NCBI GenBank assembly: GCA_021323395.1
Contig: JAJONL010000013.1
Coordinates: forward strand, 1-64,000
Reading direction: 5' to 3'
Length of the DNA: 64,000 bases
DNA from: Nitrospira sp.
Lineage (GTDB): Bacteria > Nitrospirota > Nitrospiria > Nitrospirales > Nitrospiraceae
Positions 1 to 9,353 of the stretch are shown one piece after another; position 1 is the first letter of the stretch, and every line of letters begins with the position of its first letter. A program made the position numbers and the translations under genes. The notes under the pieces were generated by a model. It was not told where the DNA came from. It did not search any database and saw nothing but the letters and a program-made list of their open reading frames with translations.

Positions 1-2
1 TT

Positions 3-3000
3 GGGGACAATACATTTGTCTTCGGCCGTGGCTATGGTCACGATACCGTGCAAACAGGCACGCAATGGTATGCGCATACAGGTCTCGACCAGCTGGAGTT
101 TGTCGCCGACATTGCACCGGCCGACCTTCTGCTGGAGAACCATGCCAATGATCTAGTCGTAAAGATCAATGGAACCACCGATCAATTGACGGTGCAGTCC
201 TACTTCGTCTCGCCGAGCACCACCGTCGACCAGCTTGTGTTTGCCGGCGGCACGGTGTGGGGGCTCACCGAGATCGAGAGTCGGGTGCAGATTTTTGTCG
301 GTAGCGAAGCAGATGAGACTTTTTATGGCACCGTCAATGACGACACCATCCGCAGCCTCGGCGGGAACGATCAAATTCGGGCGTCCTCAGGCAATGATAC
401 TCTAGACGGAGGGACCGGGAATGATTTCTTGGAGGGCGGGTCTGGCAATGACACCTATGTGTTTGGACTGGGATACGGTCAAGATAGCATCGATGAACAA
501 GGCGATTCCGCAGATGTGGACATCCTTCAACTAGAAGGAATTAATCCGGGCGATATCACGTTGCGTGCGACGCCTGATTTTATGACCGATGCCATCCTGA
601 CGATTAATAATACCGCTGATCAATTAACTCTCGCCGGGTTCTTTGCCTTTGATTCACTCCGCGTAGATCGGTTCCAATTCGCTGATGGGACTGTGTGGGA
701 TTACAACGCCATGCTTGCGCACACGGAAGGCGTGACGCTTGATGGGACAGAAGACGCCGATTTCTTGTACGGCAATGTCACCAACGATACGTTAGCAGGA
801 TTCGGAGGCGATGATAGCCTGAATGGCGGAGCTGGCAACGATACGCTTGATGGGGGAAGCGGTATTGACACCATGACCGGCGGCACAGGGAACGATGTTT
901 ATGTCGTGGACGACCCAGGAGATCTGGTAACGGAGCAAGCCAACCAGGGGACCGATACGGTGCAAGTCGACATCACATACACGTTGGGCACGAATCTTGA
1001 GCGCCTAACGCTGATGGGGACTGCCGCCATCAATGGCACCGGCAATGGGGGTAACAACACGCTCACCGGGAACAGCGCGGCTAACGTGCTCACGGGTGGA
1101 ACCGGCAACGATACGTATGTCGTGGGAATCGGTGATACGGTCGTGGAGCAAGCCAGCAGCGGGACGGATACGATCCAGAGTTCCCTATCCTGGACCCTTG
1201 GCACCAATGTGGAGAACCTCACGTTGACCGGTACTTCGGCGATTAATGGCACCGGTAACACGTTGAACAATAACTTGATCGGCAATAGCGGGAACAATAG
1301 CCTGGATGGAAGTTCGGGCGCCGACGCGATGTCGGGCGGGGCCGGCGACGACACTTATATGGTCGATAATACCGGGGATACGGTCACCGAGAACGCCAAT
1401 GAGGGCATCGATACCGTGCAAAGTACAGTGACCTATACGCTTGGCGCGAATGTTGACAACCTCACGCTGACCGGCACGACCGCCATCAACGGCACCGGCA
1501 ATGGCCTCAATAACGTCTTGACTGGCAACAGTGCCGCGAATGTCCTAAATGGTAGGACCGGCGCCGATACAATGGCTGGCGGTGCGGGGAACGATACCTA
1601 TGTCGTTGAAGACGCTGGAGATGTGGTGACAGAAGCTGTGGGTGGAGGGACCGATCTGGTGCAGAGCTCTGTGACCTATGTTCTGGGAAGCGAGGTCGAA
1701 AATCTCACATTGACGGGGAGTTTGGCGATCAACGGTACCGGAAATGCACTGAACAATAGTCTCACCGGCAATACAGGAAACAACACTCTGGATGGAGGCG
1801 CGGGCGCGGACGCCATGTCTGGTGGGACTGGAAACGACACTTACATCGTCGACAATGTCGGGGATGCGATTACCGAGGCTGCCAGTGCCGGTGCAGACAC
1901 GGTGCAGAGTTCCGTCACTTTTACGCTCGGAGCGAATATTGAAAACCTCACTCTCACTGGCACCAGCGCTATTAATGGCACTGGCAACACACTCAATAAT
2001 ACACTCATCGGCAACAGTGGCGCGAACGTGCTGAGGGGGGGGACGGGAGTCGACGCGATGTCAGGCGGAGCTGGCGACGACACCTATGTCGTCGATAATG
2101 CCGGGGATACGGTGGCGGAGAATGCGAATGAGGGCATTGACACGGTGCAAAGCTCGCTCACCTACATCTTGGGCGCGAACGTGGAAAATCTGACGCTGAT
2201 GGGCACGACGGCGATCAATGGCACGGGTAACGCGCTGGATAACGTCATCACCGGTAACAGCGGCGCTAACGTGTTGACCGGCGGGGCCGGCAATGATACG
2301 TATGTCGTCGGCACCGGCGATACCGTGGCCGAGCAAGCGAATGCCGGTATCGATACGGTCCAAAGTGCCATCACCTGGACACTGGGCGCTAATCTCGAGA
2401 ACCTGACGCTGATCGGTACGACGGCCATCAACGGGACAGGTAACACACTGGATAATGTGCTGGCTGGCAACAGCGCGGCCAACGTGCTCACCGGCGGGGC
2501 CGGCAATGATACGTATGTGATCGGGACCGGAGATTCCCTCGTGGAAAATTCGGGAGCGGGAACCGATACCGTGCAAAGCAGCATCACGTATACGTTGGGC
2601 ACCAATCTCGAAAATTTGACGTTGATCGGAACGGCAGCGATCAACGGAACCGGCAATGCTTCGAACAACATGATGAGTGGTAATAGTGCTAACAATGTAT
2701 TGACGGGGTTGGGCGGCAACGATACGTATTCGTATGGCAGAGGCGGCGGCCAGGACATCGTGATCGATAACTCCGGTACAGCGGACAGCGTGCTTTTCGG
2801 TGCAACGATCGATCCGCTGGATCTCGTCATCAGCCGACAAGTCAATGATCTGCGATTGGCGATCCATGGTTCAACGGACTCCATCACGATTCAAAGCTGG
2901 TACTCGAGTACATCCAACCAGACCGAGACCCTCCAAGCCAGCAACGGGCAAGTGCTGCTGAATACGCAGGTCGATCAATTGATCCAGGCCATGGCCTCGT

Positions 3001-3089
3001 TCAGCCAGCAGACGGGCCTGACGTGGGACCAGGCCATCGATCAACGACCGCAAGAGGTGCAGACGGTCCTCGCCGCGAACTGGCATTAA
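3..3089 (+). CDS. RTX/hemolysin-type calcium-binding repeat exoprotein (5' truncated by window edge)
   Basis: The reading frame is open to the first base of the window, so the start lies upstream; the GTG at 48 is internal. More than 1,020 residues are visible. Two HCBP-related segments (for example around residues 165-215 counted from the GTG) are separated by GGxGxDx(L/Y) nonapeptide repeats. Eight tandem modules follow, of two lengths, 81 and 71 residues, each carrying GGxGNDTYVV, TDTVQS and LENLTL..TAINGTGN motifs. The longer module has an extra 9-10 residues with one more nonapeptide. The end (QAMASFSQQTGLTW...LAANW) resembles RTX C-termini used as type I secretion signals. RTX nonapeptides bind Ca2+ outside the cell and fold into parallel beta rolls. 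Adhesin or surface-layer function is inference; no enzymatic domain is visible here. Confidence 0.9.
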   Translation, partial: GDNTFVFGRGYGHDTVQTGTQWYAHTGLDQLEFVADIAPADLLLENHANDLVVKINGTTDQLTVQSYFVSPSTTVDQLVFAGGTVWGLTEIESRVQIFVGSEADETFYGTVNDDTIRSLGGNDQIRASSGNDTLDGGTGNDFLEGGSGNDTYVFGLGYGQDSIDEQGDSADVDILQLEGINPGDITLRATPDFMTDAILTINNTADQLTLAGFFAFDSLRVDRFQFADGTVWDYNAMLAHTEGVTLDGTEDADFLYGNVTNDTLAGFGGDDSLNGGAGNDTLDGGSGIDTMTGGTGNDVYVVDDPGDLVTEQANQGTDTVQVDITYTLGTNLERLTLMGTAAINGTGNGGNNTLTGNSAANVLTGGTGNDTYVVGIGDTVVEQASSGTDTIQSSLSWTLGTNVENLTLTGTSAINGTGNTLNNNLIGNSGNNSLDGSSGADAMSGGAGDDTYMVDNTGDTVTENANEGIDTVQSTVTYTLGANVDNLTLTGTTAINGTGNGLNNVLTGNSAANVLNGRTGADTMAGGAGNDTYVVEDAGDVVTEAVGGGTDLVQSSVTYVLGSEVENLTLTGSLAINGTGNALNNSLTGNTGNNTLDGGAGADAMSGGTGNDTYIVDNVGDAITEAASAGADTVQSSVTFTLGANIENLTLTGTSAINGTGNTLNNTLIGNSGANVLRGGTGVDAMSGGAGDDTYVVDNAGDTVAENANEGIDTVQSSLTYILGANVENLTLMGTTAINGTGNALDNVITGNSGANVLTGGAGNDTYVVGTGDTVAEQANAGIDTVQSAITWTLGANLENLTLIGTTAINGTGNTLDNVLAGNSAANVLTGGAGNDTYVIGTGDSLVENSGAGTDTVQSSITYTLGTNLENLTLIGTAAINGTGNASNNMMSGNSANNVLTGLGGNDTYSYGRGGGQDIVIDNSGTADSVLFGATIDPLDLVISRQVNDLRLAIHGSTDSITIQSWYSSTSNQTETLQASNGQVLLNTQVDQLIQAMASFSQQTGLTWDQAIDQRPQEVQTVLAANWH

Positions 3090-3316
3090 AGAACTGTTTC
3101 GTCGCCCCCACTCGGCGGAGGTCTTTACTGTACACAACCTGGGTTACACTTTGTCCACATTCTCCTTTCTCGGAAAATCGTGGGATTTTAGTTTGCTGTG
3201 CCCCAGTACTGAATAGGTACATCCTCTGTGGAATGGCCAGTGTGAGCCTCAATGGTAGAATCAAGCATCGACACAGGGGCAAGACCCTCACACTGCTCGT
3301 CTGTTAGGAGGAACAC

Positions 3317-3811
3317 ATGTCGCAACGAACTCTTCTTTTTCTTGTTTTGGGGCTATTCTTGGGGGGCGGCATACAAGGCTGCACCATCATGAAATCCGGT
3401 TCTTCGAACACATTACCCAGCAGCGCATTTTTCCCCGTCGATGCCAATGAATTGAAGCCGCTTCAGGCAATTGCATATGTGCAGGACAGCCGCATCAAAA
3501 ATTGTCATAAAGGGCCGGCCTGTGAAGATGCCTACTATACCCGCGGCTTGGTTGCGCTCTTTGAGAATCGGGCTGATGCGATTACGGTGTTTCAAGAGCT
3601 GCGCACGGCTATGCCAAATAGTCGCTACGATGCAGCGACGACGGGATGGCTTAACCTTTTACAGGATACTGCACATTACTCTCACTTCAGTAAAGCGTTG
3701 CTGGTGCAACTAAAGCAGGAAGTGCTTCACAATTTACTCGAACGCTCTGACCCTACGACGGCTCGAAGTGTGAAAGAACATGATCGGCGTGTAGCAGAGC
3801 TCAATCGCTAG
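3317..3811 (+). CDS. Small exported lipoprotein, unknown function
   Basis: A 164-residue protein with a clear lipoprotein signal: hydrophobic residues 5-19, then IQGC with the lipidated cysteine at residue 22. AGGAGG lies a short way upstream of the ATG, which supports this start. The mature part is mostly helical, with two cysteines in NCHKGPAC (about residues 56-63) that could form a disulfide, and a helical TPR-like stretch (YYTRGLVALFENRADAITVF). I do not recognise the family. It stands alone between the RTX gene and the FGE-like gene. Outer-membrane or periplasmic location is inferred from the lipobox. Confidence 0.75.
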   Translation: MSQRTLLFLVLGLFLGGGIQGCTIMKSGSSNTLPSSAFFPVDANELKPLQAIAYVQDSRIKNCHKGPACEDAYYTRGLVALFENRADAITVFQELRTAMPNSRYDAATTGWLNLLQDTAHYSHFSKALLVQLKQEVLHNLLERSDPTTARSVKEHDRRVAELNR

Positions 3812-3830
3812 CCGCTCCTACAGACCCCTC

Positions 3831-3863
3831 TACCGACCGGCGTCTTTTTTGTGTCGGTCGGTA
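3831..3863. repeat. Inverted repeat downstream of the lipoprotein gene
   Basis: Perfect 9-bp arms (TACCGACCG at 3831-3839 and CGGTCGGTA at 3855-3863) enclose a 15-nt loop containing six T. Because the T run lies inside the loop instead of after the stem, this is not a standard intrinsic terminator, though it could fold at the end of the transcript. Confidence 0.4.
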
Positions 3864-3978
3864 ATGCCATAGTGCATGTGCTTCCTCCCACGTGGACTTC
3901 GCATCCATCTGTAAGAAGCCATACGCGACAATCTCTCAGTCGAATAACACGCCGACTTCATGTCTTTCCGACTTTCAG

Positions 3979-4007
3979 TTGAGTTTGGAAGAAGGCGCGG
4001 CTACACT
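3979..4007 (+). promoter_or_regulatory. Candidate sigma70 promoter for the FGE-like gene
   Basis: TTGAGT (3979-3984), a 17-nt spacer, then TACACT (4002-4007). A start near 4014 would leave a leader of about 45 nt before the ATG at 4060. Sequence match only. Confidence 0.4.
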
Positions 4008-4059
4008 CTGAGCGCAGACGACGTGCGGTTTATATGGGACGTTGCCGCTGGAGGTATCT

Positions 4060-4908
4060 ATGCAATGTATTATTTTAGCCGTCACTATTTTTTATAGCCT
4101 GGTTCATGCGGCATTATTCTCTTTGGCGGCAGACTTACCGGTCAAGCAGCAAACGGCCTCCGAAATGATCAAAGGGAAGGATGGCGCCCCGATGATTCTT
4201 ATCCCCGCCGGTTCTTTCACCATGGGCAGTAACGATGGTTTGCCTGCCGAGCGGCCTGAGCATCCGGTGACGCTCGTCTCCTACTTCATCGATCGATATG
4301 AGGTCTCCCTACAACTATATGGGACGTTTCTTCAGGAGGCGAAACATGAGGCCCCTTCTACATGGGATAATGAGGCAGTTATGACCGTCGGTGATCGTCC
4401 GGCCGTGGGAATGGGCTGGGCGGATGCCGCAGCCTATTGCGCATGGGCCGGAAAGCGGCTTCCGACGGAAGCGGAATGGGAAAAAGCCGCGCGCGGAACT
4501 GATGGACGACGCTATCCGTGGGGGCACATGCAGCCGTTTGTAGACATTGCAAATTATAATCGTGGCGTTTGGGTGAGTGAAGCGATCACGCTGGTAGGAG
4601 TGACAGGAGGAGTCGAAGGAATGAGCGTTCGACACGGGTTGAAAGATGGCGGAAAAAGTCCCTATGGTCTGCATCACATGGCTGGCAATGCGGCCGAATG
4701 GGTGGCAGATTGGTATGATCGTGAGTACTATTCGAAAAGTCCGGAGAAGAATCCCACGGGTCCTTCGACCGGTGAAAAACGAGTCATCCGCGGAGGGTCG
4801 TGGGCTGACCTGCCAGTTGCTTTGAGAGTCTCAGCACGCATGTCTGCTGAACCTGATTTCCAGGATCGGACGATTGGATTTCGCTGCGCCATGGATGCGC
4901 AACAATAG
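4060..4908 (+). CDS. Exported FGE/SUMF1-fold protein lacking the catalytic cysteines
   Basis: 282 residues. The ATG at 4060 is chosen because GGAGGT sits 4 nt before it; a TTG at 4042 would be in frame but has no such site. Residues 1-25 form a signal peptide. The rest is an FGE-sulfatase (SUMF1-like) domain: MILIPAGSFTMGS, FIDRYEVS, AAAYCAWAGKRLPTEAEWE, GNAAEWVADWY, RVIRGGSW and the terminal IGFRCA. In true formylglycine-generating enzymes a Cys pair (C-x4-C) precedes the AAR segment; here the matching stretch reads LPVALRVSAR, so both catalytic cysteines are absent. It is therefore probably a binding or assembly protein of the family, not a sulfatase activator. A cytochrome c gene follows about 100 nt downstream. 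Confidence 0.85.
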   Translation: MQCIILAVTIFYSLVHAALFSLAADLPVKQQTASEMIKGKDGAPMILIPAGSFTMGSNDGLPAERPEHPVTLVSYFIDRYEVSLQLYGTFLQEAKHEAPSTWDNEAVMTVGDRPAVGMGWADAAAYCAWAGKRLPTEAEWEKAARGTDGRRYPWGHMQPFVDIANYNRGVWVSEAITLVGVTGGVEGMSVRHGLKDGGKSPYGLHHMAGNAAEWVADWYDREYYSKSPEKNPTGPSTGEKRVIRGGSWADLPVALRVSARMSAEPDFQDRTIGFRCAMDAQQ

Positions 4909-5008
4909 CGAAACCATTCATGCAGCCAACGCATTATCAAATACTTCCAGGGAGGAGTATGGATTCGTCACGCATGTGACAGGTTTGTAGGCTTCGGACT
5001 GCTTGTTT

Positions 5009-5503
5009 ATGCCTGAATTCACCGCTTCTCCATCCGTCCCACCCACGAACCAGAAGAACAGAGTATTGGGGGCATTAGCGGCTGGTTTCGTCTTACTCGT
5101 CGCATTGGTCGCGATTCGGAATGGCTTGTCTTCAGAGTCGCTGCAGACTGCGCCGAGAATCGATCCCAGCATGGTTCCGCTCGTGACTGGTGATGAGCCG
5201 ATCCAAGAGTTATTTGTCCGAGCCGGCTGTCCGGTCTGTCATCACATACCCGGTATTGCTGGGGCGAACGGTCAGGTGGGACCTGCGCTTAACCTCGGAA
5301 AAACCGGGGCCATGCGCCTTGCTGATCCACACTACCGTGGTCAGGCGAGGACCGTCCGCGACTATATTGTGGAATCCGTTATGTCGCCTGGAGTGTATGT
5401 CGTGCCAGGGTTTCCTCCTGACACGATGCCGGTGTGGTATGGACGAAAGTTGAGCGCGGCCGCATTGGATAAGATTGTGACGTATCTAGAAGAAGCTAGG
5501 TAG
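5009..5503 (+). CDS. Membrane-anchored monohaem cytochrome c
   Basis: 164 residues from the ATG at 5009 (a TTG six bases upstream is also possible; neither has a strong ribosome site). One transmembrane helix (about residues 22-38, VLGALAAGFVLLVALVAI) anchors a periplasmic domain. CPVCHH (near residue 73) is the haem-binding CxxCH, with GPALNLGKTG after it and TMPVW supplying a likely axial Met. The last 20 residues (LSAAALDKIVTYLEEA) are the typical C-terminal cytochrome c helix. It would carry single electrons at the membrane surface; the partner is unknown. Gene order suggests possible co-expression with the FGE-like gene. Confidence 0.85.
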   Translation: MPEFTASPSVPPTNQKNRVLGALAAGFVLLVALVAIRNGLSSESLQTAPRIDPSMVPLVTGDEPIQELFVRAGCPVCHHIPGIAGANGQVGPALNLGKTGAMRLADPHYRGQARTVRDYIVESVMSPGVYVVPGFPPDTMPVWYGRKLSAAALDKIVTYLEEAR

Positions 5504-5511
5504 CAAGAGCC

Positions 5512-5526
5512 GTCAGAGATTCTGAC
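5512..5526 (+). terminator. Possible short hairpin after the cytochrome gene
   Basis: GTCAGA / TCTGAC with a 3-nt loop, just past the cytochrome stop and before the convergent pilU-like gene. The stem is short and no T run follows, so terminator function is weakly supported. Confidence 0.25.
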
Positions 5527-5608
5527 ACCCCCTTGCGGCGATCGGCTGTACGTAGGCAGTTAGACGGGCAGTTCCCTCGATGCCGACATGATCGTCGGGT
5601 GTGCAACG

Positions 5609-6772
5609 TCAGCGTTTCTTATTTCCGGTTTGACCCATTTGTCCCTGTATTTGGAATGTCTTTTCGTCCCGCGCATTTTTGTCTAGGAGGGCCGCTACTG
5701 CGTCGTCGCCTTTCAGCCCCGCCAGCTTAATCTTGAGACGAAGGTTATTGGCGCTGTCAGCGTTGATCAAGGCCTGTTCAATGCTGATTTTTCCTGCCTG
5801 ATAGAGCTGTAATAAGACATGGTCGAATGTCTGGCAGCCTTCATCAATTCCCTGCTCCATCGCTTCCTTCAACGTGTCTATCTCCGAACGTTTGATGAGG
5901 TCCTTGATGCGAGGCGTATCGAGCATGATTTCGAGTGCCGGCACCCGGCGTCCGTCAAGGGATGGGATCAGCCGTTGGGAGATGATGGCGCGCAGGTTCA
6001 ATGAGAGCTGGAGATAGATTTGCGCATGTCGTTCCACCGGGAAGAAGTTCATGATGCGCTCGATGGACTGATTCGCATTGTTTGAGTGCAAGGTGCCGAG
6101 GCAGAGGTGTCCGGTTTCAGCGAAGGTAATGGCGGCTTCCATTGTCTCCGTATCGCGAATTTCACCGATCAGAATGACATCCGGGGCTTGGCGTAGCGTA
6201 TTCTTAAGGGCGTGGCCGAATGAATGGGTGTCGAAACCGACTTCACGCTGAGTGACGATGGATTTTTTGTGATGGTGGACGAACTCGATCGGGTCTTCCA
6301 CGCTGATGATGTGGCCGGCATGCACCGTGTTACGGTGATCGATCATCGCGGCCAGCGTCGTGGATTTACCGGATCCGGTGGCGCCGACGACAAGCACCAA
6401 TCCTCGTTTGGTCATGGCGATGTCTTTGACGATGGGCGGAAGGTCCAACTGCTCGACCGTCATGATCTCCGCTTTAATGTGGCGAAACACCAGTCCAACG
6501 TTCCCTTTCTGACGGAAGATGTTCACGCGAAAACGGCCCAATTCCTTATAGTACAGCGCGAGATTCATCTCCATCTTTTCTTCGAACTCCCCTCGCTGCT
6601 GGCCGCGCATGAGAGCTAGCGCCAGTGACTCCAGTTGCTCGTTCGTAAAGGGCGGTGCATCGGTTCGATGGGTCGAACCGTGGATACGATATATAGGGGG
6701 AGCATCCACGGTGAGATACAGGTCGGAGGATTCCTGCTTGACCATCACTTCAAGAAGCGTGCGAACGTCCAT
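5609..6772 (-). CDS. pilU: PilU-like type IV pilus retraction ATPase
   Basis: 387 residues from the ATG at 6772, which has AGAGG 7 nt upstream; a TTG at 6790 is the alternative. This is a secretion ATPase of the PilT/GspE family: Walker A GATGSGKST (about residue 130), Asp box ISVEDPIEFVH, Walker B LIGEIRD, His box GHLCLGTLHSNN. The C-terminus lacks the AIRNLIR signature of PilT and has a charged tail, as in PilU proteins. It would act with PilT at the inner-membrane base of type IV pili to depolymerise pilin. It lies 54 bp after pilT on the same strand, probably one transcript. Confidence 0.88.
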   Translation of the reverse strand: MDVRTLLEVMVKQESSDLYLTVDAPPIYRIHGSTHRTDAPPFTNEQLESLALALMRGQQRGEFEEKMEMNLALYYKELGRFRVNIFRQKGNVGLVFRHIKAEIMTVEQLDLPPIVKDIAMTKRGLVLVVGATGSGKSTTLAAMIDHRNTVHAGHIISVEDPIEFVHHHKKSIVTQREVGFDTHSFGHALKNTLRQAPDVILIGEIRDTETMEAAITFAETGHLCLGTLHSNNANQSIERIMNFFPVERHAQIYLQLSLNLRAIISQRLIPSLDGRRVPALEIMLDTPRIKDLIKRSEIDTLKEAMEQGIDEGCQTFDHVLLQLYQAGKISIEQALINADSANNLRLKIKLAGLKGDDAVAALLDKNARDEKTFQIQGQMGQTGNKKR

Positions 6773-6826
6773 GACAGGGCCTCTTTTCAATGCTGCATGG
6801 GCCTAAAAGTCGCGGGACACGAGCGG

Positions 6827-7888
6827 CTATGCGGCGCCTCCGATTGCGGCGGCAAACAGGTTCGGATTCATGCTCCGCGACTGTGCTTCGGCCTTCGTTA
6901 CCAGGGCTCGCGAGGTCAGTTCGACCAGGGCCATGTCCATGGTCTGCATGCCGTCTTTTTGACTTGCCTGCATGACCCCGGGAATCTGGTGCAGTTTGCC
7001 CTCACGGATGAGATTCCGGACTGCCGTGGTTCCCACCATAATTTCCACCGCTGCGACGCGTCCGCCGCTTTTCTTTTTGAGGAGCGTCTGTGTCAACACA
7101 GCTTCCAGCGTTTCCGACAACTGCGCGCGGACCTGTGCCTGCTGGTTCGGAGGAAAGGCGTCGATGATACGGTCGACAGTCTTTGGTGCGCTGGATGTAT
7201 GGAGAGTGGCGAAAACCAGATGGCCCGTTTCGGCCGCGGTCAGGGCTAGCTGAATGGTATCCAGGTCCCGCATTTCGCCCACGAGAATGATATCGGGGTC
7301 TTCTCGAAGGGCGGCGCGAAGCGCATTGGCGAAAGACAGGGTATGCACGCCAAGCTCCCGTTGATTGACGAGGCACTTTTTCGACTTATGCACGAACTCG
7401 ACAGGGTCTTCGATCGTCAGGATATGTCCTTCATATGTATTGTTAAGGTAGTCGATCATGCCTGCGAGCGTTGTGGATTTCCCGGAGCCGGTAGGGCCCG
7501 TGACAAGTATCAGGCCTTTTTCCCTGTCGCAAAGCTGCCGGAGAATGGGTGGCATGCCGAGCTTTTCCAAAGGAAGAATTTCTGTCGGAATGGTCCGGAA
7601 GACCGCCCCTAGCCCTCGGCCCTGAACAAACACGTTGACGCGGAAGCGGGCAATGTCTCCGAGATCGAATGAGAAATCGCACTCCCGGTGTTCCTCGAAG
7701 TTCTTTCGCTGCGCGTCGCTCATCATGTCGTAAATGAGCGCGTGCGTTTCATCCTGGCTCAAGGGAGGATGGTCAAGTTTTTTGAGATCACCATGCAGCC
7801 GGATCATTGGCGGTTCACCGGCGCTGATGTGGCAGTCCGATGCACCTTGCTGGACACCAAAGGTCAACAGTTTGGAGATGTCGATCAT
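6827..7888 (-). CDS. pilT: Type IV pilus retraction ATPase PilT
   Basis: 353 residues, the usual PilT length. The N-terminal PAS-like domain has GASDCHISAGEPP. Walker A is GPTGSGKST at residues 131-139, followed by ILTIEDPVEFVH (Asp box), LVGEMRD (Walker B) and GHLVFATLHTSS (His box). AVRNLIREGK near the C-terminus matches the PilT AIRNLIRE retraction motif. GGAGTG lies upstream of the ATG. It forms the hexameric motor that retracts pili for twitching, adhesion or DNA uptake. The pilin genes are about 12 kb away in this window. Confidence 0.93.
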   Translation of the reverse strand: MIDISKLLTFGVQQGASDCHISAGEPPMIRLHGDLKKLDHPPLSQDETHALIYDMMSDAQRKNFEEHRECDFSFDLGDIARFRVNVFVQGRGLGAVFRTIPTEILPLEKLGMPPILRQLCDREKGLILVTGPTGSGKSTTLAGMIDYLNNTYEGHILTIEDPVEFVHKSKKCLVNQRELGVHTLSFANALRAALREDPDIILVGEMRDLDTIQLALTAAETGHLVFATLHTSSAPKTVDRIIDAFPPNQQAQVRAQLSETLEAVLTQTLLKKKSGGRVAAVEIMVGTTAVRNLIREGKLHQIPGVMQASQKDGMQTMDMALVELTSRALVTKAEAQSRSMNPNLFAAAIGGAA

Positions 7889-8071
7889 CGGATCACTCCA
7901 TTAAATCGAGTATGTGCGGATAAACGTGCGCGGTTATGAGTTAAGGAGCATGGCCTGCTGAGCTTCTTGGATCATGCCATAGGAGGGGGGGAAAGCAAGA
8001 AAATATCCAGAAGAGACGTTGCGAAAGTGCTCCTCAGCGAGAGTACTTAGGAGGACCGGACGCGTGCTTGG

Positions 8072-9232
8072 CTAAATCACACGAAGTGTCTGACCGGCTC
8101 GTTTGAGCGCAGTGAGGGCCACATCGATGTGATCCGCCGTGTGGTCTGCTGTGATAGTGAGTCGAATGCGACTGGTCGCCGGCGGCACAGTGGGCGGACG
8201 AATGGCGGGGGCATAGACACCGTGGCTGAGCAATGCCTGTGCGAGATTCAATGCACGATCGGGATGACCGACGTGAATCGGTAGAATCGGACTCTCCGAC
8301 GCGGTGAGTTGGTAGCCCAGCTGCATGAGGCCTTGCGCAAGGCGGTCGCGGTTGCGCCATAAACGTGCACGACGTTCGGGATCCTGTCTTATCACTCGAA
8401 GCGCGGCCGTGGCTGCTGCGGCGGAGCCGGGTGGCGGAGCGGTGGTATAAATAAAGGCGCGGCAGGTATTCACGAGGTAAGCAATGAATGCCCTTGAGCC
8501 TGCAACGTACGCACCGACGCTTCCAAGTGCTTTGCTCAGAGTGCCCATGTGATAGGGAATACGGGATTCCACTGCACAGTGCTCGAGTGAGCCTCTGCCG
8601 GTTCGACCCAAGATTCCAGTCCCGTGCGCATCATCCACAAACACTGCCGCCTCGTAACGCTCAGCCAAGGTGGCGATGTCGGCCAGTGGCGCAATGTCGC
8701 CATCCATGCTGAATATACCGTCGGTCACGATGAGAGTGGGCGTGGCGGAGGATCGCCGGGCGAGTAATCGTTCCAGATGGTTCATGTCCCGATGGTGGTA
8801 CACACGAAGGGTGGCTCCGCTTAATCTGCAGCCATCAATCAGGCTGGCATGACAGAGGCGGTCGGCCAGAATGAGACCGCCTTTTCCGAGAAGGGTGGGG
8901 ATGACGCCGATGTTGGCCAGATAGCCAGCGGCAAATGTAAGGGATGCCTCGGTGCCTTTGAACTGTGCGAGGACCGTTTCAAGTTCTTCGTGGGGGGGAA
9001 GACTGCCGCATACGAGGCGCGATGAGCCGGATCCGGTTCCGAAGAGCCTGGTGGAGGCCACTGCTGCCTCCACGACGTCAGGATGCGTGGCAAGCCCCAA
9101 ATAATTGTTCGAAGAGAGGAGGATGACCAGGCGATTGTCCAACGTGACCGTGGGTCCAGTGGCTGAGGCGATCGTCCGAAGCCCGCGCAGGAGGTGTTGT
9201 TCATCGAGCTTGTGGAGGTATTGCTCAAACAT
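8072..9232 (-). CDS. bioF: 8-amino-7-oxononanoate synthase (BioF)
   Basis: 386 residues, full family length. A fold-type I PLP enzyme of the alpha-oxoamine synthase family: LLSSNNYLGL near the N-terminus, FAAGYLANIG, TDGIFSMDGDIAPL, VDDAHGTGILG, and the PLP lysine in GTLSKALGS (K234). BioF condenses pimeloyl-ACP/CoA with L-alanine in biotin synthesis. The close relative glycine C-acetyltransferase cannot be fully excluded by motif, but SMDGDIAPL and the overall form favour BioF. No other biotin gene is adjacent. It is divergent from the 9354 gene across about 120 bp. Confidence 0.85.
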   Translation of the reverse strand: MFEQYLHKLDEQHLLRGLRTIASATGPTVTLDNRLVILLSSNNYLGLATHPDVVEAAVASTRLFGTGSGSSRLVCGSLPPHEELETVLAQFKGTEASLTFAAGYLANIGVIPTLLGKGGLILADRLCHASLIDGCRLSGATLRVYHHRDMNHLERLLARRSSATPTLIVTDGIFSMDGDIAPLADIATLAERYEAAVFVDDAHGTGILGRTGRGSLEHCAVESRIPYHMGTLSKALGSVGAYVAGSRAFIAYLVNTCRAFIYTTAPPPGSAAAATAALRVIRQDPERRARLWRNRDRLAQGLMQLGYQLTASESPILPIHVGHPDRALNLAQALLSHGVYAPAIRPPTVPPATSRIRLTITADHTADHIDVALTALKRAGQTLRVI

Positions 9233-9263
9233 CGCTGCTCATTCGTTGGGGGCGTGGGAACAT

Positions 9264-9293
9264 TTGACAAGCCTGACTCCTCCCTAGTATAAG
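9264..9293 (+). promoter_or_regulatory. Sigma70-type promoter for the anchored TPR protein
   Basis: TTGACA (9264-9269, perfect), an 18-nt spacer, TATAAG (9288-9293). Transcription would begin near 9300, about 54 nt before the ATG at 9354. It lies in the bioF divergent interval. Confidence 0.6.
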
Positions 9294-9353
9294 GCGCGAT
9301 GCTGCCGGAAACGACCGCTTCTTTCTTTTATCCGACAAAATGATCATGCGCCC

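Noticed and set aside
790-2740. The tandem RTX repeats as a possible non-coding satellite
   Set aside because: The periodicity matches protein modules in one continuous open frame, so it is coding repetition.
2061-2887. Long minus-strand open frames opposite the RTX gene (268 and 241 codons)
   Set aside because: They are antisense shadows of the repeated RTX DNA; the plus-strand frame carries the calcium-binding motifs and is continuous.
3831-3863. Intrinsic terminator
   Set aside because: The stem is perfect but the T run lies in the loop, not after the stem, so it is listed only as an inverted repeat.
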